Assembly (NCBI GenBank): GCA_964036155.1
Contig: OZ038423.1
Coordinates: 13,655,249-13,719,248 of the forward strand
From: Diploscapter coronatus
Taxonomy: Eukaryota > Nematoda > Chromadorea > Rhabditida > Rhabditidae
DNA length: 64,000 nt
Direction: 5' to 3'
Of this stretch, positions 1 to 13,205 are shown piece by piece. Each line of letters begins with the position of its first letter. The first letter of the stretch is position 1. Both the position numbers and the translations under genes were made by a program. A model generated the notes under the pieces. The model did no database searches. It saw only the letters and a list, made by a program, of their open reading frames with translations, and was not told where the DNA came from.

Positions 1-3000
1 ATTTCTCTTCGATTTATGCTAATTTTAGTATCTCCCATTTTTTCTTATGAAATTCGATTGAGCGGGAAATGTGCAGAGTTTGATATGACTCATCTATAGA
101 AATGCGTATTTGAATTTTTTGGAAAAATACCATCCTTTAAAACTTCAGTCTGGAGATTCTGTTTTTACTATTCTTGTCAAATTTTTGAAATTCGATATCT
201 TTGAAATCATATCTGCCAAAACAATACTATCTTATCTTTGAATTCTGATCCATTTCCATTGATCTGAACGTATTATTCACTTGCTACTATATATGTTTTC
301 CCCGATTGTACATTACACTTACATTGGCATTGATTGGTCTAATCATTCCGAATTCTCTGCATTGCGTCCAAGCCAATTTTCCAAATTAGTCTGCAGAAAT
401 ACGGCAAACACTATATTTGGACTGTTACAGTAAAACCGTTCAAAGGACATTCATTAGACTGTATTCAATTAGTGATTCGTCCAAAAATATCTATTCTTTT
501 AAATAATTTTCTTCCATTAATTAAAATCAAGCCTACACAATAACGCTACTGAATTGAATTCCAATCAATTTGACTTCTAGAAAACTGAATCACGTTTTAG
601 CAAAATTGATTCATCTAGCTTTATACTTGACTATCAATTCACAGAACTTTGCCCAATAAGTTTCTAAGAATTACAACGTTTGATTTATAAAATTTAAGAT
701 GTTCTGTTAATCATAATGGGTGGATATCAAACATTTTACAGCAAATCTAACAAGACTACTAAATTTTTCTCAGCTGATAACTTCTTCCGTCTTCATCTTT
801 TTTTATTAATTTTCTACTTTCTTGTTAACCCTTCTACAAATACAATGCTGCGAAATAGTATTTTGAAAGATACAAAGAATTTTCAACTATTTTTCCTATC
901 TCTGAATTCCCCGTGCTATTTCTCCATCTTAGCTTCAGCGATTCGTGTTTTCCTTTATTCATTCTCTTTTCCCCTCTTCCTTCAATTTGCTATTTCTTCC
1001 TTGATTACACTATCTTTTCTCTATTGTCTCTTCATTTTTGCATGATCTCAAATTTAATGTAATCTTCATTTTCTTTGATTCTCTATTGTTTTATTACACT
1101 TTGAGTCATTGTTTTTTTCGGTTCCATCGTCGTCTGATTCCGTTGTCCTTTCCTCTTTTTGTTGTCTAGTTCGTTGCTTTTCTAATTTCTTGCGCTTCCA
1201 AATGGCATTATTACATTCACATTCGGCTTTATATTCATCTTCAAGTTGATATTGTTTCCTGTTTTCATGTTTTTATGAAGTCTTTGTCAAAACCATTCAC
1301 AAGTGTTGCCATCGCGCGCCTTTGATTTAGAGGACAAAATTTATGAAATTATCCTCCTAGCTTACAAACTTTAACTTTTATAACCATAAGAAAACGTTTT
1401 TTTAATCTTTTATTTAAAATATTTAGGAGATTCTGCATGAATTAATCCTAAGAATTTTCAAATGAGACTGAATTTGTCTGAATTCTAAATGGAAATGCTA
1501 TTTCACTATGCGATTTCTAGGGTTTTGTAAACCGTGCAATACTACCATTTTCAATTTTACACTTCTGCAAAATTCTAGTTGTATTACAATTAGAGGTGGA
1601 AAGGACTATGATTCATTTAACGTCAGCATCACTAACTTTTCCTTTTTACTATTTTCTAAATTAAAATAAATTCACTTGAAAATTCACACGCTAACTTTAC
1701 AATACTGATTTTCGATCTCTATTGACCCTTATCATGAACGCCAAGGCTTCAAAATGATTGATAAGCTAAAAATAGCATCGGTTGAATTTTCTAATCCTGA
1801 TATTTTGTTACTTTTTGCTCTTTCTCTCAAACCACCTGATATTTGTTAAAACTGTACGATGTACTTGAGTAAACAATGCTCAGAGAGTGTTCTAACTAAT
1901 CTGTAGGAGGCATAGCTTCGCATACTTGAGACGACAAAATTTGAGAGATATTAGAAAGTTTGGATATGATTTTGATGAGAGTTATGTTGATAAAGAGATA
2001 GAATGTTAGCTTTAGATACTGCAAGATGTGATTAAAAAATGATATAAATCACAGATTGTAATTTTATCATTGATCGTCGTGTTGAAACCATTATTACTTT
2101 CGAAAATTTAATTTTTGATAAAATTTTTTTAATTTGAACATTCAAATTATAGCATTTTATTTAAATTCCTTGCTCAAACGATTTTAGCTCATGTTTGAAT
2201 ATCCGATGATTCATTTACTCTCTGATTCCCTGCTTTCCTATTACCAAATCCAATCACTTACCCACTCTTCCCTTGCAACCCACCACCACTTATCCTTATA
2301 TCTGGCTGACGGTTTTTCACATTATCAGTCCTTATCACTGTCTATCGCTCGTTTTCTCAGATTATCAGTTCTCACCACCTTTTCCGCCTACAGAACTAGA
2401 TCACTAGACCAAAAGTGAGTACTGACGCAAAATGAGCTGGAAAGAACTACGCGTTCTACCTTTTGCTAGAATAATAACACTTTCAAGTAGGTTTCAAGAA
2501 ATGTTTCGGATATTTCAAATAATTTTCTTTGACGAATATGACATTTGCTTTGATAACTAAAAATTTATGATTTAAAAATAAGACTCAAGCTTCAAAAATA
2601 TTCATCGCTTTGTTTTTCACCTATACAATAATGGCATCAACAAATAGGTGTTTCATATTTAATTTGGTAAAAGTTCCAAGAAATTTCACACTCATAGGAT
2701 TACTTTGTTTGCTAATGGTCATCTGGCATTAGTTAGTGGAAAAAATTCAATTTTCAAACAAAATTATCCAGAAAGCCGCCACACGTGATGCAAAGTGCGA
2801 TGGATGATGCATTTTCAACATAAAGGTTTATTTATGCCATTAAAGCAGGCAGTTGGTTTACATTTGATGAAATTGAGTCTGCTTTTTTCTCCAACACATT
2901 TCAACTTTTGCACATTTAATCTTGAAAAACTAAGACAATCATTTTTTTCTATTCATACAGATTTCAGCGAATTTTAGGGTTAAATAATGTCGATTAGGAA

Positions 3001-4119
3001 AGAATACAATTTCTGAAAAAGTTAGAAATTTTCTCGATCACTTTTTGAGCGGCTCAAAAATTGCAATTCGATCAGTAAAAACTTGCTCGATCAACCGATT
3101 TTACATCTATGTAAATATCAAACATCATTCCTCCTTACTAATTCGCAAATTTACCCCTGTCTAGGCTGACTCTTAGGTCAATAAAGATTTTCTTGGATCA
3201 GAATTTGAGTAAATTGACTCGGCATCAATGTAAATTTGACTTTATCGATGTCGAGATTTCAACCTAACTCTAATTTGCAATACTTCATTTTAGTAAAGCT
3301 ATCCTGTCTGAAAACTCATTTTTAAATCTAGTAATAATTTTCAAATTCAAAAAATAGAAGGGTTAAAATTGCTTGCATCTTGGCTAGCATTTGCAAAAAA
3401 ATCTTGTTCCTCAATTTTTGCATTCCTGAGCAGAGAAATGGACATTATTTCCGACCCATTATACGATTCTAGGTATTAGGTTTTTTTCAAATTTAAAACC
3501 CTGTCTAAAAGATTTTTGTACTTTACTACAGATAATTTTGCTAAATTTATGATAAATACTTTCCTTCGTTTATAAAATAACAACTCGAAAATGAAAAATC
3601 TAACTACTCCCATCGAATGTCCATTTCCCTCAAAACATATTCAATCAACGTTTCCAAATCGGCCCATAATTGTTGTTCAATGGCAATGGCGTGCAAGTTT
3701 TAGCGTAGGGGATTTTCTTGTAATCCCAAAATCATCGTGTTTTATCTACAATACTTTCATCTGAATCATTTAATTATTTCTAAACTTTTTCATTTCAAAA
3801 GTTGAAACATTTTTTAAAAATATTTTAAAGTTTCTTTTCTAAATTTTTCATGTTTTAGCTATTTTTATTCAACGCATTTCTAAAATTACTAATCTTCCTC
3901 GTGTTCCTAGTTCTAAAATTGCACTAAATCAAACGTGCTTTAACATTTTTGCATAATTTCCTCTCAAACATATTCGTCTCAAAATTAATTTGTTCTAATT
4001 TCACATAAATATTCTAATATCCCACAGCATCATTCATCGTTCGTCCCTCTCCTCCCGACTAGCCATTGACAATTTCTACGTGTGAAGGACTCTTCAAGTG
4101 ATCATCGTCTAAGATTTTG

Positions 4120-4810
4120 CGTGCTGCTTCCGCCGTTTTTCCACCATATCGTTGACAATTTTTTCACCTTTTTCATTCTTTCTCCCCCTTTCATTCTTTC
4201 CCTCTTCCTTTTTCCTTTTCCCTCTCAAATCCCAGTTATCTCTCTATTATCTCGAATTTTCAAGCTTTCTACCATAATCTCTTCAGGAAATGCTTCCCGC
4301 GCGCTTGTCTTCCCGCGTCAAGTGCGATTTTTCTTTCTCATTTTCTGTGATATTTCTCGAATTTATCACCGTACTCTTCCCCCACTTTTCAGTACTATTT
4401 CACATCTTTTCAATATATCTAGCTTGTACTATCTCGTAAAATTCTGCATCTCTGCCGAACTGATTTTCACTTTTCTCTCTCTCTATTTACAGTACTATTT
4501 TCTCAAAATTTTCTTCTTGTTCCCTCCTCTCTCCGCGGTGTGTACGCAAAATCTCAAGACGAGCTCTGCTGCGGTGCGCGCGACAATTTCTGTGCTTGCG
4601 GTGAGCGCAACGGCTTTGCACGGAGGCGATTCCGATTGTCTTCTTTTATCTCTATTTTCCGTACTATCTCTCTTTCTCCACTTTCTTCCTTTTATTTTTC
4701 CTATACTATTTTCTCCCTTTCTTTCTTTCTATCTCGTTTTCCAATCTTCATCTTTCCCACACTATTTCCATTCTTTTTTTTATCTTTCATCTCCACTTTA
4801 TCATAACTCT
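4120..4810 (+). repeat. Degenerate pyrimidine-rich repeat tract with CTATTTCTC-like motif
   Basis: The + strand is strongly C/T-biased and repeatedly carries variants of (G/A)TACTATTTCTC, for example near 4391, 4429, 4489, 4663, 4701 and 4759, separated by T/C-rich spacers of irregular length. The long open frames across it (Phe/Leu/Ser only) are composition artefacts. A more GC-rich island with CpG-rich words sits inside at about 4530-4640. It looks like a decayed satellite or low-complexity family. Sister tracts lie at 5550-5730 and 10170-10900, with a reverse-strand tract near 31450-31900. Confidence 0.6.
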
Positions 4811-5362
4811 TTGCTTTGTCCCAGATTTATCTTTTCATCTATGCGAATTTATCTATGAGCGATATCTCTATGCCCTTCGAATATCCAGCGTAATATTTGA
4901 TATCCTTCAACTCTTTCTCCCCGCAAGATTTTACGTCTCGACGTAATCCTCTGTAGAAACAAAATGTGCTTGACAATTTTTAAGCGGACAGGAAAAATTA
5001 CGATATGTTTCGCATTTTTGCTAATTTTTTCGACAGTTCAATTCTATTATTTTAAGTAATTTTAGTTTGTCCCCGAACTTTTCTGAAATTTACCTATTTC
5101 TGCGAATTTTCATCCCATTATCTCTAGCAATTATTCCCAACGCTAGAGCAATTATGTCGAGCGCACATCACTCATCATTCATTTCATTTAGAAATATTTG
5201 CTCTTTGATCTCCCCTATACTTCGACAACAGACTCTGCTACCCGATGTCAAAATATCGATGTCATAGCTTGTTTCTGTCATTGATATTTATCTGAATCCT
5301 CTCAACCAAATTCCAGTGCTGATCGTGGTGACATATTCTGAATTCGTTGTCTAACATCCGAA

Positions 5363-5535
5363 TTGCGAACTCCGACGTTGGTATCAGACCCTGACATTGA
5401 TGTTTACCGAATTCCACCACCTTGTGATAATTTGCCTGGTTCGCCTCTCGATTTTTGCGCGTTCTTCAATTCTTTGTCGTTTTTTGTTCGACTGCTTGGA
5501 GCACTTGACGACGACGGGCTTGTTTCCCGGAACCG
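5363..5535 (+). CDS. Orphan open frame in a GC-richer island, unrecognised
   Basis: A frame encoding RTPTLVSDPDIDVYRIPPP and then ALDDDGLVSRN ends at a GTCAGT donor-like site at 5536. Base composition is clearly richer in G and C than its neighbours. There is no ATG, and no upstream or downstream exon was fixed; it is flanked by the pyrimidine repeat tracts. It may be a captured gene fragment. Confidence 0.2.
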
Positions 5536-5549
5536 GTCAGTCTTTTTCT

Positions 5550-5730
5550 TCCGGAAATCTCTATCATTTCTCTTTTTTCACAATTTCCCGTACTATTTCT
5601 CTTTTCTCTAGCTTCTTTCCCAATCATTTTTCTATACTATTTCTCAAACTATTTTTCTTATGCTCTAAATTCCCATACTATATCCCGCTTTTCTAGTTTC
5701 TTTTTCCCTCTCTCGTTTTTTGCTATATTT
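5550..5730 (+). repeat. Pyrimidine-rich repeat tract, second copy
   Basis: Same motif family as 4120-4810: CTATTTCTC-type words appear near 5589, 5636, 5648 and 5677, each preceded by a short A/C-containing word such as CCGTA or TCTATA. The tract directly follows the GT end of the unassigned open frame 5363-5535. Confidence 0.5.
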
Positions 5731-8700
5731 CCGCGCGCTTTTCCGCAACATACCGCAATGGCAAATATCAGCGGAGAAACACTGACTTTGACTCTATTTG
5801 ACGCGCAAAATGTGAATCACTATCAATGAAAAACTACGCGGATTATGATTGATAAAAAATTATTTGAAAGTTTCTGGAATAAAATGGGTCCTAAATGTCT
5901 CACCTTTTCGATCGCATGATTACACTGTCCGGTAAATAACGTACAATATTTCATGTATCTCTACATCGGGGATGAATCCATTAACCGCTAATTATCAGAC
6001 CCAATTATCGATCATTTTTGAAATTTATTTCCAAATTCGTTCAGAATTCAAAAATCCTTGGTAGCATCAAAAATGACATCACTTTCCCACTTCATGAGCC
6101 CGAAATCCGCGAACATCCCTCTCCGCCCTCAATCCCTTCGAATTCGCCCAAATTGGCATCATTTCAGAGGTTTTCACGGTGAAAATCTATTAGGTTAGAA
6201 AAGGATATTGACGCCTTACTCTGGAACAATTATCCCTAAACTGCGAAAAACACTTATGAAATCCGAAACTTGACTCAGAAATCTCGATTTTTACCGGTTT
6301 TCTGCTCTATTATTCTGTTTCCTCGAAAATTTTGGTATTTAGTGTTTTGGTATTTTAAAGAATATCCTTGAAAATCTTTTCCAATTGTTTCCCTGGTTTA
6401 GTTAAAAATATTTGAAATTTTTTTCAGGAACATTTTTCTGATATTTGATATTTTCTTGAATAGTTCAAGCAATTTCCGTCTATTTTGAGCTGAAACGCGG
6501 CGCGAAATTTTGAAGCTTTCGACCCCAAAACAAACAACTCGGAAAATGGTCACTTCATACGGTCAGAGTGAGAGAAAATTCGAACCAAGAGATTTTAGAG
6601 AAAACAGAAATTCGGAAAAAGCCGATTCTCAGGTTTGTGCGCTAAACAAGAAAATTTCATACCGGTGGAATCAGGAAGTCGAGAAAAACGATCTGATTTT
6701 TATTGTAGAAGTCAGAAATTTATGGTTTTTTCTGTGAAATCATATTTTTCTTGATAAATCATAACTTTGTTCTTAAAAATAACAAGCATTTCTTTCAAAT
6801 TAAAGCAGACATTTTTCGTTTTTTCTGCAAAAGTAAAACTTCACTTCCATCTTCCCCGATTTCTTTCAAATTGTCTTGGTATCATCATCTTGAGTCACTG
6901 ATAATTGCATTATCTCGTTCGGCAAGTACAAGATGAGAATTCTTTGTTAATTGGTTCTGATTTTTGGGGTTAAACGATAAAAGACGATTAGATTGAACTT
7001 TTTTTACCCGATTTTGGAAATGGGCTAAAAAAGTTATTCACTTTTCTGAAGCTAATAATTTTTTTGTTTCAATAATTTATAAATCAAAAATTCTGGGACG
7101 ATTTTTCTTCTGCCGAATTAGTCACGGTTCAAAAACTGTCTGGTTCCAAGATATTACCTGCAGGCGCAGAAATTGGGGACAGAAAAATGACGCGCTAGAA
7201 TTTTCGGCGAACACTTCAAAGACTGCAAGAATTACTCGACCTAAGTTAATCATGTAGGTAAAAAGTAGAGCAAAATTGGAATTTTGACGTAGCTGCTATT
7301 CATCTAAACATAACTAAGGTTTTCGCTAAACTTATTTTTTACACGAAATTTCTGATATAAAAGTGCAGATCGCCGGGACTGTGCACTGACAAAAATGAAA
7401 TTCATAGGTTTTGTTTGAGCATACTTGCTAAAATAATGCATGAGTCTCATGCTTAAATTGCTATCAAAGCAAATATCTTTCAGCTTTGTTATTTTAAAAC
7501 TTACATCAAAATAATTGAATTTTTGTTTCGTAAAATTGCCAAATCCGAATCGCAACGATTATCTATCATCACCTTCAACCTTTGACTTTTCTGCAACCTA
7601 CCTTTGATCTGTGCAAAACTTCGTTATTGTATGTTTATTAGATCAAAATGCGTGACTATGTTTGTTTACACGAGATGTACTTCAAAAACTCGATTCCATG
7701 CCGCTTAACTCAACCTAAATATTTATATTCAACACTGTAAACGTTCACTTTTTGCCCCCATGAGCATTCCATATATTTCCCGAATATTTGCCCTCATTTT
7801 GCCAGGAAATTACAAGTTATCTGTCATTTTATTTATAGCTAGGCATTTCTGATCTAGAAAATGCAATTTCTCCATTGTGCAGCCATAATTTTAGCTCAGG
7901 TCTTTTCTAAGATATAAAAATTCTGTGCGTCTGAAGTTACAAATTATATTCTATTTTATTTATATCGAGATATTTCTGACTTTTAAAATTTAATTTCCTT
8001 ATTTCCTATTTTGCCTAAGGACGTAATTTTAGATATTCTCGCTTTCTAAACTTGAGCATTCAAATAAGCGTGTCTTCTGTTTTTATCCGGATATTATTGC
8101 TAATATATTCTGCAGAAGTAGCTATGCGACTTTTTCATACAGCGCTTTTCGAGGTTTTCACCTTTAAAGCGGATAGGTTTGGAATTAATTAGCTAATGTT
8201 TAAAGCATAAATATATAAGCATTTCATTAGCGACCAAGTGTCGAAAACATTCACATGTTTTTATGAAAGCACAAAATTAGCTTCCTTTAAAAGATATCGG
8301 TGAATGAACTCCATACAAATTCATTTTCTCGTCCACATGTTAAAAATAAAACGGATAAATTTCCTACCGAAAGACGGAAAAGTTGTTCTCATTTGTGGCA
8401 AAAACATCGATATTTTTTACTAAAGAATAGGTTGATCGTTCTTAAAGAAAATGATTGAATAGAATAGGCTTAAGTAATTTATTTGTTTCTTAAAATTTAA
8501 CCATCAATATCTATATTTACAGATATTTTCTGCTAAGATTAAATTATTTCTCTTCCTATTCAAAATCTCGTTTCTTATTTCATTAACCCACAAATTCAAG
8601 GGAAGTGAATAGACAAATTAGTAACCCCCAGATTCAGGACTATTTTTGAACTCATCCCTTCAGATTAAATCTGAACCTGAGGTTCAGCACAATTTTACTC

Positions 8701-10169
8701 GTCTCATGAACACAAATATCTTGTCAAAATTGGATTTACATCATCTTTCTTAGTTTCTCTGCTGAATTAGTTATATTTCTCATTTCAAACTACGCCTACT
8801 TTCTCAATGTCCTTATGAAACGAACAATATTTTAGGATTATCATTCTTAAATCTATTTCTTCAATGTTGAAATAGAGGACATTGAGACCTGCTGGCATAT
8901 TTTTAAAATGTCCATTTTAGTCACCAAAATCCGAGTGTTTCTCATTTTGGAAATCTCCTTATTTGTGGGCTTATTTTATGAGCTCATTTCGGCGCTTCAA
9001 TATGTAGATTCTGAAAATCTTTCTTCCCATGCTTAGGGATAGGAGAGAGAAACCGGCTATATCTATTATTTTAAAATTTGGTTTTTGAGAATCTTTGTCA
9101 ATTTATTTGTGTTTCACAGGCAGGCTTGTAGAATTTATGAGCAGTCTCAGAAATACCAAGCTTGACATTCAAATTTTTATTGGAGGAAATCACGCGATTT
9201 CTTTTAATTCAGAAAAAAATCTTAATTCTTCAAATTGTTGCCCTAGAAATCTATTCAAAAACTACAATTTTACGATTTATTTAAAGATTTCTTTTGACAT
9301 TACAATGGCTTGTTTTGCTATGAACTATCTATTGCTTCCTAACTATGTTACGATTCATTTTATGCAAAGATATCGCCACCTTTCAGATTCCAATATGATC
9401 GTTATATATGAGATGTGTTTGAGGGTCTATTCTTCAATATATAGTCAGATTTTTCTGACCGTCTTTCTAGACGTGTAGCTTCAAGTCATTTATCTTCAAA
9501 ATTCATCTCCAAGACGCGTGCCGCCGACTTCCGTGCTTTAATGCCGTTAAAAAACGCGTAACCCGGCGGCAAACATTTGGAAAATTTTAAAGTTTTTTAA
9601 GTTTCCGATTTTTTCCAAATTAGAAATGATTTAATAGTCAACTAATTCGGTCTGTGATCGTTGAGTTAATATATTTTCTATAAGTTTCAATGTTTTGTTA
9701 GTTTGAACCAATTGAAGAATTCCGCAATGGTTTCAGTTCGTTGGCTATAAATTATCCGTAACAAAATATTTTCTTGAAACTTTCTGAATTATGCTCCAAA
9801 AATTCCAAATCTTGCCCGATTTTTGATTATTGCTTCTTAAATGGCATGTTCCTCCTCAATAGTTAAGACCAGAATTTCTAACTGACTTTGAATTCATTAC
9901 GAAATCCACCCCTTTCAATCTCCAGTGACTCATCTCAATTTTGTAAAATATGCTCAAGTAAAAATAAGTTGAACTAGTTTTTTTGTAGAAACGAGGCACG
10001 GTTTCATAATTTAGTTACTTTCTATCCCACTTGTGTATTAGTCAGAGGTTACCTGTAGCTAAATACCTAATGCATATTCAATAGTGTTCATCTAAAACAC
10101 CTCCGCCACTCTGTTTCTTTCTAATAACCTGGTGTCAATTACTTGTGAAGAGGCTAAGGATTTGTTATT

Positions 10170-10900
10170 ACTTTTTCCGACTTCTTCTACAATGCTATTT
10201 CTCACTTTCGATTTCTTTTTCTCTTCTTATAATTCTAAACTTCCTACTTTTTCTATCTTTCTAACTGTCATAATTGCACGCATCTCATTCATAAGGCAAC
10301 ACACTTCTTCTTGACATAAGCTTGAAATCGGCTCAATTGAAGTTTGGAAAACAATGTTTTTGAAGTCTAGACATTTAGATAGAAAAGTTCATTTTTGTTA
10401 TAATTTAGTTATTCAAACTTCACCTATTAGCAAACTTTGACTAGTAATTGAAATAATTTATTCGATAGATTGCTTAGAATTTGAATTTAGTTATTCTCCA
10501 AAATTCTGATACTTATTTCATCCATTAAATTCCTCGAATTTCACTTTATCTTGATTATCCACCTTATCTTTTATAGCTTTTTCTTGCAAAGCGCTATTTT
10601 CAGGCAGGTTTGACCTTTTCTATAAAACTTGACTGCATCTCTTTTTTTCTTTTCCGAACTCTTTCCAGCGCTATTTTTTGTTTTCACGCTTCTTTCGGAT
10701 TTTTCTAACACTATTTCTCATTCTTACAGTCATTTCGCCTTTCATAGCTGCGATTGCCTTTGCAGCTTTCATATGTCTCTCTAAAACTATTGCTGACTTC
10801 TTTCTGCTTTCTTCAATTTCCAGACTATTTTTCTTTCTCCCTTTTCCGACTTCTTCTTCACTCTCAAATCTTCATACTATTTCTCTCATTAAGAATACAA
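10170..10900 (+). repeat. Pyrimidine-rich repeat tract, third copy
   Basis: C/T-rich on the + strand with CTATTTCTC-like words near 10193, 10669, 10708, 10827 and 10878. Two denser blocks (10170-10310 and 10640-10900) are separated by ordinary AT-rich DNA. Open frames across it encode only Phe/Leu/Ser-rich strings and are not taken as genes. Confidence 0.5.
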
Positions 10901-13205
10901 GATTTTGCGTACAGGAAAAGCTTCAGAAAATCGCTATGTCTTTGACTTTCTCACGCGTTTCGAATAGTTCTATCTAATCCAAACTAATCGTGGATGAAGT
11001 TTAAAATTTCGATTTTTTTTCCTTAATTTATCACTTGTTCTAATAATCCTGTGATACGATAAAATGTAAAATACGAAGATTTACGGTGTAAATTAGTGTT
11101 TTCTCTCGAATTTTTACGTAAATTCATAATAGTTTGATCCAATATCAACATTATATTTCGTGTAGGCGTTAGAATTTTAATTCTATTCATTTTCATTTTG
11201 CGATTAAAATTATAAGCTATACATAGTCACGCCCTTCGGAAATTGTTTCACTTCATTTTTCCAACTTCGCAAAAAAACTGATTGTTTTGATGAGCGCTAA
11301 TATCAAACTTCTCACAACATTGTCCACTTTTCTTTCCATAAAATTGTCATACTTTCGATTTTTGCTTATTTTTGTTAAAATGTTTATATTTTTGCAAGGT
11401 GAAAGCGCGAGCAGATAACATCTTTTGAAGGATCGATAGAAATTTAAGGCACATAAAAAACAAGTTTTTTTCAGACTCATGTAAAATTCTAAAACGATAA
11501 AATTTTCACTAAAACAAATAATATAACAATTCCTTGCCATGATTGTTCCATCAATCAAAGGTAAGTCGTTTTCAGCACCTATGGTATATATTTTCTGAAG
11601 CCTACATTGGAAATTTTATCATGAGCTATTCTACTTTCATGAATTTATGTTGTAAATATTTTAGACCAAAAGTATCTAAACGATATTCCAGTACGTCATT
11701 TCCAGCAATTGTAGCTTTTTTCAGATACCTAGACCAAAGAATTTTTTCAAAGCAGTTGATTTTGCGAGTTTGACATTGATTGATTAACTCGATCGCAATT
11801 TCGTGTAAGAAAGAAGATAGTTAAAGAATGACACTGATAAGGGGAAGACTGGCGATTTGATGAATTTCATGGAATTTTCACTTTCAAAAAGTGACTATTT
11901 TTGATTTTATTTATTATGATTCATCGAGTTTTTAATTAGGCTAATCATAAGTGTAATACAATTGACGTATATTACACAATTTTTCAAAATCATTTTGATT
12001 TTTGAGATTTTCAGCCCGTAGGCACCCCTTTAGACATTCTAAAAAATTATGCACCATTCTTCCTTATTATATCTATATTATTTAGGTTTATTTCAAAGTT
12101 TTTGATTTTATTCGATATTTAGCTATCAATCTCTAATTAGACAGCACAATTACCGATTTCAGAAGAAGGCATTCTTATTTTTTCAAAACACCATCTTAAG
12201 CATTGATATCTTCTTATATATTTGAGCAATCTCAGTATTATTCGCTTTTATGATGTGATAAAGTTTGATGATGGTTTGTCATGACTTCGCCTCTTCCTGC
12301 AAAACACTCCCCACCCCCCATTCATTCATCATCGCTCTATTCATATTCATTCTCTCGGTTTCGGATGAAGGTATCGTTTATCTTTCCATTTCTTTGAATA
12401 TCCATTTCCCACATCTATTTTCTTTATCGATATTTCTCATTATCCTTCACTATCATATCAGAAATCATCTAATTTGCGAATATTGAAAATTTCAAAGTTC
12501 ACCCGAGACGCCATAAATTTTAAAACCTATCATCATTAGGGTTATTGAAATTTCATCCCTATCAATTAGAATTTTTAGTTACTTTGAACATCCTTGATTT
12601 CGCGAAAAATTATATTTTTTGTAATTTACTTCCCCCCTCCACCCATTTTCCCCTACAACCATTTCCCCGAAAAGAATTGTCGGTTCGAATTATCTCTTCT
12701 TTCGTTTTCAGTCAGTCTACAGTCACTATAAAGAGACGGTTTCCTTTCCTCCTTCATTCTTCATTTTTCATTTTTCACGATTTATGATGCATGTTGACGT
12801 TCGAATTCAGTGTGCATTTTTGTGAAAGAAGTATTTGCGATAGGCGTGCCAAATTTGCACACATGAATTTCAGCGAATAGGCTTCAAGTTTTGAGACGAA
12901 TAACAATATGCAAAATACTTCAATTCTACAGCTACATATTTCTGCTAATAGAATGCAAACTAACTTCTAAACAATATTGCGAAAAGTGAATTGCAATCAT
13001 TTTAAACTAGGTTTCGAGTTTTCAAAGGACTAACCATTGAATCAATCTTTAAATCTTTTGCGATCTTTCTTTGTCACCAATTGAACTTTATCTTAATTTC
13101 TCAAATGTGTTTCGCAATTTTTATCGTGGTTAATCGATGAAATTATCGTTAATTTTGCGTACGTTCCGAAACTTAAATAATTTCAAAATTAGGCATTTTT
13201 TCCAG

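Larger units (their letters stand above)
1..13205. other. Gene-poor stretch before the FAM43-like gene
   Basis: No multi-exon model with continuous phase was found on either strand. Open frames here are short and biased to Phe/Leu/Ser, as expected from T-rich sequence. The stretch holds the degenerate pyrimidine-rich tracts listed separately (about 900-1030, 4120-4810, 5550-5730, 10170-10900), a cluster of TTATCA motifs near 2290-2370, and one unassigned more GC-rich open frame at 5363-5535. A distal enhancer, a small ncRNA or very short exons could have been missed. Confidence 0.55.

Noticed and set aside
4082..4858. 258-codon open frame in the pyrimidine tract
   Set aside because: Almost entirely Phe, Leu, Ser, Ile and Pro from a T/C-rich repeat; no ATG context, splice pattern or domain.
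11955..11990. Inverted repeat GTGTAATA/TATTACAC
   Set aside because: An 8-bp stem in AT-rich DNA is expected by chance at this scale; no supporting context.
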